Shown here: positions 1-8,038 of the stretch, in pieces
Layout: the number at the start of each line of letters is the position of its first letter
Numbering within the stretch: the stretch's first letter is position 1
NCBI GenBank assembly: GCA_031254175.1
Contig: JAIRUY010000161.1
Location: 1 to 16,561 of the forward strand
DNA from: Treponema sp.
GTDB taxonomy: Bacteria > Spirochaetota > Spirochaetia > Treponematales > Breznakiellaceae
DNA: 16,561 bases
Direction: 5' to 3'
Translations under genes and position numbers: made by a program
Notes under the pieces: generated by a model
What the model was told of the DNA's origin: nothing
Databases searched by the model: none
Seen by the model: only the letters and a program-made list of their open reading frames with translations

Positions 1-377
1 CCGCCTGAAAATTCATTCAGTTCCGATTGCTGATCCTGGGAAAGCGCCTTTGTCGGGAAAAGGTACAGGCAGCGGGCGCTTAAATCGTTTAAAAGAGCAT
101 GAAGACATGGTAAATTATAACAAAGTGTCTTTCCGGAGGCTGTTGGAGTTACAACAACAACATTTTTTCCCTTTTGGGATAAATTCCAGACTTCGGCCTG
201 ATGGGTATACAGTTGATTTATACCTCTTCTGGTTAAAGCATTGATAATTTTTGCGTCTAATTCCTTTGGGAAAGGAGAAAAATTACCTTCCTGGGCAGGC
301 AAAAGCCGGTTAATTACAATATTTGGGGTAAATTCGGAACTGGAAAGAAGTTTGTTAAGATTATCATTGGCATCCAT
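1..377 (-). CDS. DEAD/DEAH-box helicase, MrfA/YprA-like, N-terminal part (runs off left edge)
   Basis: An uninterrupted minus-strand frame starts at ATG 377-375 and stays open for 125 codons to the left edge, so the 3' part lies outside. Visible are a Q-motif-like LYTHQAEVW (residues 56-64), the Walker A/motif I TPTASGKT (77-84) followed by LCYNLP, and motif Ia FPTKALSQDQ (107-116). This combination is typical of the YprA/MrfA (Hrq1-like) superfamily 2 helicases, which carry a C-terminal DUF1998 zinc domain and act in DNA repair. That C-terminal domain is not visible here. No Shine-Dalgarno precedes the ATG. The gene is divergent from glgC across 114 bp. SF2 helicase is secure; the MrfA subfamily is inference from the TPTASGKT and LCYNLP motifs. 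Confidence 0.82.
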   Translation of the reverse strand, partial: MDANDNLNKLLSSSEFTPNIVINRLLPAQEGNFSPFPKELDAKIINALTRRGINQLYTHQAEVWNLSQKGKNVVVVTPTASGKTLCYNLPCLHALLNDLSARCLYLFPTKALSQDQQSELNEFSG

Positions 378-491
378 AAGATAAATGGTACAATATTATG
401 GGAAAATATTACAGGGTACGCTAGACAAAGATTAAGTCATATCTTATAATAAATATTGTAGGGTGGGGATAATATATAAAAGAGGTGTCAA
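378..491. promoter_or_regulatory. Divergent intergenic region between the helicase gene and glgC
   Basis: This AT-rich 114-bp spacer holds the glgC promoter and ribosome site. A 9-bp inverted repeat, TACAATATT (389-397) and AATATTGTA (452-460), lies on either side of the promoter core. I found no convincing promoter for the leftward helicase gene. Confidence 0.5.
422..450 (+). promoter_or_regulatory. Sigma-70-type promoter for glgC
   Basis: The -35 box TAGACA (422-427) and the exact consensus -10 box TATAAT (445-450) are separated by 17 bp. The predicted transcript starts near 457, about 35 nt before the glgC ATG. The Shine-Dalgarno GAGGTG (482-487) lies 4 nt before the start. Confidence 0.7.
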
Positions 492-1766
492 ATGGCTGAG
501 GTATTATCTATCATATTGGGAGGAGGCAAGGGCACGCGTCTATTCCCGCTAACGCAGTTCCGCTCAAAGCCGGCAGTCCCTTTTGGCGGCAAGTTTCGCC
601 TGGTAGATATTCCCATTTCAAACTGTATTAACTCAAATTTAAAGCAGATTTACATTGTTACACAATTTAATTCAGCGTCTCTTCATTTACATATTGGGCA
701 GGCATTTGTTTTTGACTCTTTTTCAAACGGCTTTGTCGAAATTCTCGCTGCTGAACAGACATTTGAACATTCTTCCGGATGGTATGAAGGCACTGCCGAC
801 GCGGTAAGAAAAAATTTTGCCCATTTCAGAACACAAAACCCTTCTTATTACATTATTCTGTCAGGCGATCAGTTATACAGAATGGATTTACAGGATCTGT
901 TAAAAAAACACATTGATTCAGGAGCCTCTATTTCCATTGCCTGCACAGGTGTCTCGCGGGAAAATGCAAGCGAGCTTGGTATTCTTAAAGTTGATAAAAA
1001 CAATCAGGTAGTTGAATTTTTGGAAAAGCCCGGAGCGTCCAGAGATATTTCCGGTTTCAGGGCTCCTGCTGAGCTTTTGACAGAAAAAAACAAAGATAAC
1101 AGTTACCTCGCTTCCATGGGCATCTATGTATTCAATGCAAAAGCTATGGAAGAATGTCTTGCAAACGATCTTGCTGATTTTGGCAAGGAAGTTATTCCAG
1201 CGGCAATAAACAGTTTAAAGGTAAATGCATATCTGTTTGACGGTTATTGGGAAGACATAGGAACAATCAGAAATTTTTATGAAACCAACCTTGAATTGAC
1301 AACTGTTAAGCCCAGTTTTGATTTTTACGATGAAAACAGGCCTATTTATACTCATACGCGCAATCTTCCGCCGTCAAAGATGAATTTTTCCAATTTGAAC
1401 CAGTCAATTGCGGCAGAAGGCTGCATTATCACAAATGCCAATATCACCAATTCAATAGTCGGTATCCGTACAATAATAGAAACCGGCTCAAGCCTTAATG
1501 GTGTTATCTGCATGGGCGCCGACTACTATGAAACAGAACTCCAAAAAGCGCAAAATGCAGAGGCAAGAATTCCAAATGTAGGCATAGGCAGGGGCGCAAT
1601 AATAAGGGGAGCGATAATTGACAAAAATGTTTGTGTCGGCGAAGGCTGCCGCATTGGTGTTGATGAAATAAAACGCACAGACGGAAATTACGGTCATTAT
1701 TACATAGTGGACGGAATTATTATTATTCCGAAAAATACGATCCTGTATCCGGGAACAGTTATTTGA
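492..1766 (+). CDS. glgC: Glucose-1-phosphate adenylyltransferase (ADP-glucose pyrophosphorylase)
   Basis: GlgC makes ADP-glucose from ATP and glucose 1-phosphate, the committed step of bacterial glycogen synthesis, in the cytosol. The 424-residue length is normal for the family. The N-terminal nucleotidyltransferase domain has GGGKGTRLFPLT (10-21), KPAVPFGGKFR (26-36), VDIPISNCINS (38-48), WYEGTADAV (97-105), the catalytic-Asp motif SGDQLYRMD (124-132), the glucose-1-phosphate-binding FLEKPG (176-181) and GYWEDIGT (251-258). The C-terminal part (about 300-424) is a left-handed beta-helix with Ile/Val/Gly-rich hexapeptides. The start is supported by GAGGTG at 482-487 and the promoter at 422-450. 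The vanY-like gene follows after 7 nt, so the two are probably co-transcribed. No other glycogen gene is in view. Allosteric effectors cannot be read from the sequence. Confidence 0.97.
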   Translation: MAEVLSIILGGGKGTRLFPLTQFRSKPAVPFGGKFRLVDIPISNCINSNLKQIYIVTQFNSASLHLHIGQAFVFDSFSNGFVEILAAEQTFEHSSGWYEGTADAVRKNFAHFRTQNPSYYIILSGDQLYRMDLQDLLKKHIDSGASISIACTGVSRENASELGILKVDKNNQVVEFLEKPGASRDISGFRAPAELLTEKNKDNSYLASMGIYVFNAKAMEECLANDLADFGKEVIPAAINSLKVNAYLFDGYWEDIGTIRNFYETNLELTTVKPSFDFYDENRPIYTHTRNLPPSKMNFSNLNQSIAAEGCIITNANITNSIVGIRTIIETGSSLNGVICMGADYYETELQKAQNAEARIPNVGIGRGAIIRGAIIDKNVCVGEGCRIGVDEIKRTDGNYGHYYIVDGIIIIPKNTILYPGTVI

Positions 1767-1773
1767 CCGGCTG

Positions 1774-2604
1774 ATGATTTTTTTAAGATTCTTTTGCTTT
1801 TGCTTTTTTTTCGTTTCTTTTTTTTCATGTTCAAAACAAAAACCTGCACAGGCAGAAGCGGGGGAAATGCCCGGTTCCAATAATCAACAAGCCGTTTTTT
1901 CACATCTGCTGTCTGCTGCCCTGCAAAATGCCGCACTGCCCGATTATATATCCAAATCAATTACCGAAAACATTGCAGAAAATCCTTCCTTTATTCTTGA
2001 TCTTTTTGAGATTATGCAGAAAGATCCGTATTTATACATACTTGTAGACAAGAAAACCTCTTTATCCGGAAATTATGAGCCGGATGACCTGATTGAATTA
2101 ACAAACAAATCCTACAGAGTAAACAGGACAGGAATGACGCTTCGCGAAGCCGCTGAAGCTTCGCTGGAAAAAATGGCGGCGGCGGCGGCAAAAGAAGGGC
2201 TTACCCTGTTGGCTTCGTCTGCATACCGTTCATACGATTATCAGGCTCAAGTTTATGAACGTAATGTCAGGCAGGTGGGACAAGAGGCAGCAGACAGGGA
2301 ATCCGCGCGTCCCGGACACAGCCAGCATCAATTGGGGCTTGTTGTCGATTTCGGTTCCATCACAGATGCTTTTGCACGGACTCCGGAAGGACTTTGGCTT
2401 TCAGCTAACGCTTCAGGCTTCGGCTGGTCGCTTTCTTATCCTGATGGTTATGAAGAAGTAACAGGCTACCGCTGGGAAAGCTGGCATTACCGCTATGTCG
2501 GGATTGAACTTGCGGAGTTTATAAAAAATTACTTTGACGGTATACAGCAGTACGCTTTAAAATTTATGCATGAATGGGTAATGTTAGCCTCTCATTTTGA
2601 CTGA
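1774..2604 (+). CDS. D-alanyl-D-alanine carboxypeptidase, VanY-like peptidase M15B lipoprotein
   Basis: A predicted zinc D,D-carboxypeptidase that trims peptidoglycan stem peptides in the periplasm. The start gives a very Phe-rich signal peptide ending in VSFFSC, with lipidation expected at Cys19, so it is probably a lipoprotein. The M15B core is complete: YRSYDYQ (151-157), SQHQLGLVVDFG (183-194) with zinc ligands His185 and Asp192, and WESWHYRYVG (234-243) with catalytic Glu235 and ligand His238. Residues 30-130 form an N-terminal region I cannot assign. An alanine run (MAAAAAKE, about 134-141) comes from a GGC/GCG-rich codon stretch. The ATG lies 7 nt after the glgC stop without a Shine-Dalgarno, which suggests coupled translation. 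Its last 41 bp overlap the 3' end of clpC on the other strand. Physiological substrate is inferred from the family. Confidence 0.9.
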   Translation: MIFLRFFCFCFFFVSFFSCSKQKPAQAEAGEMPGSNNQQAVFSHLLSAALQNAALPDYISKSITENIAENPSFILDLFEIMQKDPYLYILVDKKTSLSGNYEPDDLIELTNKSYRVNRTGMTLREAAEASLEKMAAAAAKEGLTLLASSAYRSYDYQAQVYERNVRQVGQEAADRESARPGHSQHQLGLVVDFGSITDAFARTPEGLWLSANASGFGWSLSYPDGYEEVTGYRWESWHYRYVGIELAEFIKNYFDGIQQYALKFMHEWVMLASHFD

Positions 2605-5137
2605 TTACGCCCGCGGAAATCTCAACATCTCCATCATTGCAGCCTACTGTAAAAACCGTTTCCGGCGGATAAATGCCGTCAAGAATAAGTTCTGACAGCG
2701 GCGCTTCAAGTTCTTTTTGGATGGTACGCCGCAGATGCCTGCCGCCAAATTTGGAATCCCAGCCTTTTAAGGCGAGGGCTTCCCTTGCTTCCGGCTTTAT
2801 TAATAATTTATAGTTTTGCTCTTCAAGGCGGCGTGAAAGTTCTTTAAACTCAATATCAAAAATCATATCTATTTGTTCGCGTGCCAAAGTATTAAAAACA
2901 ACAATCTCGTCTACCCTGTTAATAAACTCCGGATTAAAAATACGGCGCAGTTCCGACATTGCGGCAGTTTCAATTTCTGCCCCGTTCATAAGCCCTGTGC
3001 CTGATGAAAAACCAAGGCGTGAATCTTTTGAGATTTCCCGCACACCGGCATTACTTGTCATAATGATGACAGTATTGCGGAAATTTACCACATGACCGAG
3101 ACTGTCTCTTAATTCACCTTCTTCCAGTACCTGCAGCAAAATATTAAAAATATCATTATGCGCCTTTTCTATTTCGTCAAACAGAATCACGCGATACGGG
3201 TTCCGCCTGATTTTTTCGGTAAGCATACCGCCTTCTTCATATCCGACATAACCGGGCGGCGCTCCGACAAGACGGGACGCGTTATGCTTTTCCATAAAGT
3301 CTGACATATCAATCCGCACAAGCGAGTCTTCATTCGCAAACAAATACCGGGAAAGTTTCCTCGCCAAGAGTGTTTTGCCGACACCTGTCGGCCCAAGAAA
3401 AATAAAAGAACCCATTGGCCGCCGGGGAGAAGAAACTCCGGCTCTTGAACGCCGTATTGCCATGGCAACGCGTTTAACAGCTTCGTCCTGTCCTATTACT
3501 TCTTTCTTTAGTTCTTCTTCAATCTGAAGAAGACGGCGGGATTCCTGATGTTCAAGATGCATAACGGGGACTCCGGTGGCTTCCGTTATTACACGGCGGA
3601 CATCGTCTTCTGTTACTTCCGGCCAGTTATTCATTGATACCCGTTCCCAGGCGGCATGGGCATCTTCAAGGCGCGTTCTTAAAGCACGCACTTTATCACG
3701 GACTTCCGCCGCGTGTTCGTAATCCTGAGCGCTGACAAACGCATTTTTTTCTTCGCATAACACGTTGATTTCCGCTTCAAGGCTGATAATTTCAGGCGGC
3801 TGTTCGCGCGTTTCAAGTTTGCGCATTGCTCCGGCCTCATCAATAATATCAATTGCCTTATCCGGCATAAAACGGTCTGTTATATAACGCTGCGCGAGTT
3901 TTGCCGCAAGAGTTATGGTTTCATCGTAATATTTAACCTGATGATGCTCTTCATACTTTTTCTGAATACCTTTAAGTATTTCAATGGTTTCATCAAAGGA
4001 CGGCTCTTGTACAATTATCGCCTGAAAACGGCGTTCAAGGGCTGCATCCTTTTCAAAATGCTTCCGGTATTCACTGAGAGTTGTAGCGCCAATGCAGCGT
4101 ATCTCTCCGCGTGAAAGGCCGGGCTTTAACATATTCGAAGCATCGAGAGTTCCTTCGGCGCTGCCCGCTCCGATTATGGAATGGATTTCGTCAATAAATA
4201 AAATAATATTTCCAGCCTGTGTTACTTCGCGGATTATCTTTTTTATCCGTTCTTCAAACTCACCCCGGTACTTGGTTCCCGCTACAATAAGGCCCATATC
4301 AAGTGAAAGAATACGTTTGCCCGACAACGCTTCGGGAACAGCATCGCTGACAAGAAGCCGCGCAAGTCCTTCAACTATTGCTGTTTTGCCGACACCGGGC
4401 TCTCCTACAAGAATTGGATTATTCTTTGTTCTGCGCGCCAGAATACGCACAGCACGATTGATTTCTGATTTTCGGCCTACCACAGGATCAATTTTTCCGG
4501 CTCTCGCAAGCGCTGTAAGATCCCGTGAAAAATTATCAAGTGTCGGAGTAAGTATGGGATAAGCAGCCGGTTTTATCCGTGTTGAATGTCTTTCTGTCTC
4601 TGTGCCGCCTTTACTGTTAACCGCGGATTTTTCCCTGTGAATGAAAAAAGGCTGAAACCTTTCAGCGTCCGCATATTCTTCGCCGCTTCTGTGTCCCGGT
4701 TTATTGAATGTGGTCTGAATTATTACTCTCATCATATCTGTATCTACAGCCCGTTGGCTCAGATAAACCTGGACGCTTGAATCCTGCTCCCGCATTGCAG
4801 CAAACAGAAGATGTTCAGTGCCAAGAAAATCACTCCCCATTGTACGAGCTTCTTCTGTGGCAACATCAAGCATATTTCTGGTTCGCTTGGACGGGGGAAC
4901 TTCCCCTCTGATAATTAGTCCCGGAATCCTGGGAATCGAACTTTCAAGGATGTGTTTAAACTCAGGGATGTCAATTCGCAGAAACATAAGCGCCTTGCAG
5001 GCTGTCCCGCCGCCTTCCTTAAGCATTGCGATAATTATATGTTCCGGCAAAAGCTGGTCTGAACTGAAACGTCTCGCTTCTTCCTGGGCATTTGCGGAAA
5101 GCAGTCTTTGAACCCGCCCGGTTAATCCTTTAAACAC
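2564..5137 (-). CDS. clpC: ATP-dependent Clp protease ATP-binding subunit ClpC
   Basis: A HSP100/AAA+ unfoldase that feeds proteins into ClpP. From an upstream GTG at 5143 the frame encodes 859 residues; the numbering here uses that start. Clp_N repeats cover about 1-145. The first AAA+ domain has Walker A GEPGVGKT (247-254) and Walker B IILFIDEI (313-320). A UVR-like middle coiled-coil lies at 455-500. The second AAA+ domain has GPTGVGKT (584-591), VILFDEIEK (652-660) and sensor-2 GGRHLRR (800-806). The LGF tripeptide (710-712) matches the ClpP-docking loop. The middle domain plus LGF favour ClpC over ClpB. I place the start at GTG 5137 because GAGGTG then sits 5 nt away and the protein begins MFKGLTGR, like family members. 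It is the last gene of the leftward operon, 48 nt after the DUF192 gene, and overlaps the vanY 3' end by 41 bp. Confidence 0.95.
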   Translation of the reverse strand: MFKGLTGRVQRLLSANAQEEARRFSSDQLLPEHIIIAMLKEGGGTACKALMFLRIDIPEFKHILESSIPRIPGLIIRGEVPPSKRTRNMLDVATEEARTMGSDFLGTEHLLFAAMREQDSSVQVYLSQRAVDTDMMRVIIQTTFNKPGHRSGEEYADAERFQPFFIHREKSAVNSKGGTETERHSTRIKPAAYPILTPTLDNFSRDLTALARAGKIDPVVGRKSEINRAVRILARRTKNNPILVGEPGVGKTAIVEGLARLLVSDAVPEALSGKRILSLDMGLIVAGTKYRGEFEERIKKIIREVTQAGNIILFIDEIHSIIGAGSAEGTLDASNMLKPGLSRGEIRCIGATTLSEYRKHFEKDAALERRFQAIIVQEPSFDETIEILKGIQKKYEEHHQVKYYDETITLAAKLAQRYITDRFMPDKAIDIIDEAGAMRKLETREQPPEIISLEAEINVLCEEKNAFVSAQDYEHAAEVRDKVRALRTRLEDAHAAWERVSMNNWPEVTEDDVRRVITEATGVPVMHLEHQESRRLLQIEEELKKEVIGQDEAVKRVAMAIRRSRAGVSSPRRPMGSFIFLGPTGVGKTLLARKLSRYLFANEDSLVRIDMSDFMEKHNASRLVGAPPGYVGYEEGGMLTEKIRRNPYRVILFDEIEKAHNDIFNILLQVLEEGELRDSLGHVVNFRNTVIIMTSNAGVREISKDSRLGFSSGTGLMNGAEIETAAMSELRRIFNPEFINRVDEIVVFNTLAREQIDMIFDIEFKELSRRLEEQNYKLLIKPEAREALALKGWDSKFGGRHLRRTIQKELEAPLSELILDGIYPPETVFTVGCNDGDVEISAGVISQNERLTLPIHA

Positions 5138-5142
5138 AAACA

Positions 5143-5148
5143 CACCTC
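5143..5148 (-). promoter_or_regulatory. Ribosome binding site deciding the clpC start
   Basis: GAGGTG reads on the minus strand at 5148-5143, followed by a TGTTT spacer and GTG at 5137. The alternative GTG at 5143 overlaps this site and would have no spacer, so 5137 is the better start. Confidence 0.65.
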
Positions 5149-5155
5149 ATAATAC

Positions 5156-5184
5156 AGTTTATTAAACATTTTATCTTTTTTCAA
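5156..5184 (-). promoter_or_regulatory. Possible internal promoter for clpC
   Basis: On the minus strand TTGAAA (5184-5179) and TAAACT (5161-5156) are 17 bp apart, just after the DUF192 stop. The -10 box matches consensus at only four positions. It could give clpC separate expression from the operon, but the region is AT-rich and a chance match is possible. Confidence 0.3.
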
Positions 5185-5185
5185 C

Positions 5186-5623
5186 TTAAAGGGATATTTT
5201 AACAATATCTCCGGGACGCACACCAACACGGGAAAACCAGCCCTGTGGAACTTCTAAGGCATAACGGACAGAACGGCTCGAAGGTACAGAGTTTTCATCA
5301 TGCGGATACAAATCTTTAATTTCAACGATTCTGCCGTCAAATGTAATATAGGCTATAGAAAGAGGGATGTAGGTATTTTTCATCCAGAAAGATACCACCT
5401 CATCTCTTTCAAAAACAAAGAGCATTCCCTCTCCGTCCGGCAGCTTTTTGCGGTGCATTAAGCCCTGATTGCGTTCTGCGGGAGTACGCGCGATTTCAGC
5501 TTTTAATACAGCGACTTGCTGCCCTGCCCGCTCAATTGGCAGCTCCTGCACAGCAAGTTTTTGAGGATTACATGATAAGAAAAATAAAATGACAAAAACA
5601 AAGAGATAATTTTTAGAATTCAT
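5186..5623 (-). CDS. DUF192 family lipoprotein
   Basis: A 145-residue exported protein of the DUF192 family, whose biochemical role is not established. The N-terminus is a short signal peptide ending in FFLSC, with lipidation expected at Cys18. The DUF192 fold fills about residues 40-143 and shows the family hallmarks: an NQGLMHRKKLP segment, GMLFVFE, FWMKNTYIPLSIAYI, an ALEVPQGWF segment and a C-terminal GDIVKISL strand. The ATG at 5623 lies inside the end of the upstream gene (11-bp overlap), which points to translational coupling. It sits between an exported protein of unknown function and clpC in a four-gene leftward operon. Family assignment is firm; the envelope location follows from the signal; function is unknown. 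Confidence 0.9.
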   Translation of the reverse strand: MNSKNYLFVFVILFFLSCNPQKLAVQELPIERAGQQVAVLKAEIARTPAERNQGLMHRKKLPDGEGMLFVFERDEVVSFWMKNTYIPLSIAYITFDGRIVEIKDLYPHDENSVPSSRSVRYALEVPQGWFSRVGVRPGDIVKISL

Positions 5624-6161
5624 TTATGAAATCCTGACGCAGGCGTACATACCCGGATTCAACAAGGCCTGATTCATTTACAATATCTTCAAATACAACC
5701 TTGTCGATATATTTTACGGTTAACGGACGCTCAATGGCAATTCTTGTTTCGTCAGTTTCCCAGACCGCTATTCCCGGATCAAGCCATGAAGGTTCTCCGT
5801 ATTTTTCAGTAAACTGGGTAAATATCGAATAATGATCAACCATTTGCGTATTTAACGAAAAAGACATTATAAACACCTGACCGTCCCTTAACTGGAAAAA
5901 CGCGCGTCTTATAAAAGAGGAGCCTGTAGTTTCCACAAGGCTCTGTTCCCTGACGGGAATGAAGGAAACGTCTCTGTCTCCCCTGAAATTAAAATAACTG
6001 TCGCCTAATAAATTTGTTTTCAAATCATCTAAATCCATCCCAAGAGAAAACTTGCGGAATTGCCGCGGAAGTTCATTTTCCTGTGCTGAAACAACCGCGG
6101 GAAAGAATAAAACAAGAAAGAAAATAAAAAAACAATGACAAAAACAATTTCTATGGCTCAT
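5613..6161 (-). CDS. Exported protein of unknown function
   Basis: I do not recognise this 182-residue protein. It begins with a Phe-rich hydrophobic segment ending near VVSAQ (about residue 26), a good type I signal peptide with cleavage after Ala, so a periplasmic or outer-envelope location is likely. The mature part is mixed alpha/beta, with a FSLGMDLDDLKTNL segment and a FTQFTEKYGEPSW segment; the second resembles small bacterial exported proteins that compare how a value changes along a chain, but I cannot name a family. An in-frame TAA two codons upstream fixes the earliest start at ATG 6161, which has no Shine-Dalgarno next to it. A good AGGAGA lies about 26 nt upstream, too far to help. 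It overlaps the DUF192 gene by 11 bp and follows the cNMP gene by 40 nt. Confidence 0.75.
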   Translation of the reverse strand: MSHRNCFCHCFFIFFLVLFFPAVVSAQENELPRQFRKFSLGMDLDDLKTNLLGDSYFNFRGDRDVSFIPVREQSLVETTGSSFIRRAFFQLRDGQVFIMSFSLNTQMVDHYSIFTQFTEKYGEPSWLDPGIAVWETDETRIAIERPLTVKYIDKVVFEDIVNESGLVESGYVRLRQDFINEF

Positions 6162-6201
6162 CGTTTATATTATCGGATATTTTATACTTCTCCTGAAAAA
6201 C

Positions 6202-7437
6202 TTATGCGATTGGTTTGTTTCCCTGGCGGACCTTCTCAAGATGCTGCATTTTGCGATAATAGGCATTTTGTTTGATGATTTCCTTGATATCTTTAATAAA
6301 AAGTTTGTCATTTATTGTCTGTAATGCACGGTTTTCCATCATTTTTCTTCCAACGAGAGCGCTTTCCGCCTTTGGAAGCCCAACCATATTGATAAGCTCT
6401 TTAAGCCCAAAGTCAAATGAATAGCTGGTAAATGCAGCAACATCGATTTTTTTCTTGTCCAGCTGGATTTGAAGCATATCATACATCCTGCCGACAGGGT
6501 CACTTATTTGGGTATTGGCAAGCTGCCTGTACATAATCCATATACGTTCTGATAAAAGAGTAGTTAACCTTGTAATAAGCTGAGGCTGGGTTTTAATCAT
6601 ATGCTGAAAATTATCACGATTTACCGCCATTAACTGGCAATCTTCATAGGCAACAGCCCCAGCAGCTCTGGGTTTGGATTCCAAAAGCGCCATTTCTCCG
6701 AAAATATCTCCGGTTTTCAGCACCGCAAGGAGAATTTCGTTATCCTCGGTAATTTTTATAATCTTGACTGAACCTTTCTGGATAATAAAAAGTTCATTTC
6801 CCGGCTCTCCTTCGAAGAAGATAATTGAGTCCTTGGCATACGTGCGAACCGTCTCTCCGGCTGTAAATTCTGTTTGGGGCGTTTTGATATAAGGGGCAAT
6901 TTTCTTCATCCGTTCAACGGCGGCCTGGACATTTTCTCCCTTTGGGCAATGTTTTATATATTTTTGATATGCAAAAAACGCCTGCGTAAATTGATTGTGT
7001 GTGGCATAATATTCGGCAACATTATAGATGTGGCTGGGGTTTTCTTCCGCGGCTTTGTTTTTAAGAGTAAGCCTTGTAAGGGCTTCATCAAGGTAACGCA
7101 TCCTTCTTGAAAATTGCATAATTATCTTCATTGCGACAGGCGCGGTTCCCTGAATTAACTGGCTGAACTGATCGCGCTGAACTGAAATAAGGGTAACATC
7201 TGTCAGGGCCTTTGCGGTTTCAATGTGACTGTGCCCTGACATTGTGGAAACAACACCGAAAAAATCCCCAGGGCCAAGAACATCACCACGTTCTTCAGCC
7301 ACAATCTGCACTTCTTTAGAGAGACGTACATTTCCCGACCTGATAATGAAAAAACTGTCGGCATTTCTTTTGCCTTCTACAATTATGTATGAACCTTGAG
7401 TAAAATTCAAGAAAACAAGTTGTAAAGGCGTGCTCAT
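6202..7437 (-). CDS. Protein with two cyclic-nucleotide-binding domains, TPR-like linker and Crp-type winged helix
   Basis: A 411-residue Crp/Fnr-related protein with an unusual layout. A first cNMP-binding domain (about 8-115) is followed by a helical TPR-like linker (about 133-178, NVAEYYATHNQFTQAFFAYQKY region), a second cNMP-binding domain (about 190-310) and a C-terminal winged-helix-like segment (about 315-390, LKELINMVGL with a wing near INDKLFIKD). The second domain has the phosphate-binding cassette FGEMALLESKPRAA with Glu248 and Arg257, the residues that contact the nucleotide ribose and phosphate. The first lacks both: its equivalent stretch is FFGVVSTMSGHSHIETA. So only domain two should bind a nucleotide in the usual way. 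The start has AAGGGG four nt upstream and a strong promoter. It heads the operon ending in clpC. DNA binding is inferred, not shown. Confidence 0.88.
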   Translation of the reverse strand: MSTPLQLVFLNFTQGSYIIVEGKRNADSFFIIRSGNVRLSKEVQIVAEERGDVLGPGDFFGVVSTMSGHSHIETAKALTDVTLISVQRDQFSQLIQGTAPVAMKIIMQFSRRMRYLDEALTRLTLKNKAAEENPSHIYNVAEYYATHNQFTQAFFAYQKYIKHCPKGENVQAAVERMKKIAPYIKTPQTEFTAGETVRTYAKDSIIFFEGEPGNELFIIQKGSVKIIKITEDNEILLAVLKTGDIFGEMALLESKPRAAGAVAYEDCQLMAVNRDNFQHMIKTQPQLITRLTTLLSERIWIMYRQLANTQISDPVGRMYDMLQIQLDKKKIDVAAFTSYSFDFGLKELINMVGLPKAESALVGRKMMENRALQTINDKLFIKDIKEIIKQNAYYRKMQHLEKVRQGNKPIA

Positions 7438-7460
7438 TTATCCCCTTTTTACTTAAATTT

Positions 7461-7490
7461 AGTATAGGAACCAAAACGACATCTTGTCAA
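7461..7490 (-). promoter_or_regulatory. Sigma-70-type promoter for the cNMP-protein/clpC operon
   Basis: On the minus strand the exact consensus -35 TTGACA (7490-7485) and TATACT (7466-7461) are 18 bp apart, placing the transcript start near 7454, about 17 nt before the ATG at 7437. A ribosome site AAGGGGA lies at 7446-7440. Confidence 0.75.
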
Positions 7491-7568
7491 CCATTATTCA
7501 TCGGTGAGCGCGGAGCATGCCTTTTTCTAAAAATTATTAAGTATTTAACCGATAATAAAATCAAAGCT

Positions 7569-8012
7569 ATGAATAAACGAATAAATTTTGAAGATACTAT
7601 ATTTATCCTTAACATAAGGATCAGAATGATTAAAGACCTTATGCGGCTGGACACAGAACCGGATATTTTTTACAGCCAGACCATTGGGGATTTGAATTTT
7701 ATCAGTTCCGTACTGGAAATACTCTCGGAAAAATTCCTTGCAAATATTCAATTTCTGGATCGTGAAATCGAAGCGGATAATATTCTCGATGCCGAATGGC
7801 AGTTCAGCCAGTTAATAAATGAAATATCAAGTAATGCCTGTCCCTTTTCTCCAGCAGCTTTTCCGGAAACTCAAAGCTGGATCGACAAATTAAGAAATGA
7901 AAGTGAAAAACGAAAAAAACAGCTTGAAGAAGTTTCTGTAATAGTTGAACATTCTATGGCGGAGCCTGTTGTAACCCATGCGGAGCTAAACGGGCTTTTA
8001 GGAAGCGCTTGA
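7569..8012 (+). CDS. Conserved hypothetical helical protein
   Basis: I do not recognise a family. The 147-residue product is almost entirely helical and charged, with no signal peptide or membrane segment, so it should be cytosolic. The C-terminal third contains a likely short coiled coil around NESEKRKKQLEEVSVIVE. The start is uncertain. ATG 7569 has no Shine-Dalgarno, while the in-frame ATG at 7626 has AAGGA (7616-7620) with a 5-nt spacer and would give a protein 19 residues shorter. I keep 7569 because the upstream residues continue the same amphipathic pattern. It begins the rightward group that leads into rsmD and lies about 80 bp from the divergent cNMP promoter. I found no clear rightward promoter in that gap. 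Confidence 0.7.
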   Translation: MNKRINFEDTIFILNIRIRMIKDLMRLDTEPDIFYSQTIGDLNFISSVLEILSEKFLANIQFLDREIEADNILDAEWQFSQLINEISSNACPFSPAAFPETQSWIDKLRNESEKRKKQLEEVSVIVEHSMAEPVVTHAELNGLLGSA

Positions 8013-8038
8013 CTCTGCTTTTATAGGACACTGTGTTA

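Noticed and set aside
1488..1960. Minus-strand open frames opposite the glgC end and vanY start
   Set aside because: They are antisense to well-supported genes, give low-complexity Lys/Asn-rich products and have no start signals.
2174..2189. GGC-type trinucleotide run in vanY
   Set aside because: Only four to five units coding for a short alanine run in a helical region; there is no sign of a variable phase switch.
4092..4562. Long plus-strand open frame opposite clpC (156 codons)
   Set aside because: It lies wholly antisense to the conserved first AAA+ domain of ClpC; it has no family motif and no ribosome site, so it is a shadow frame.
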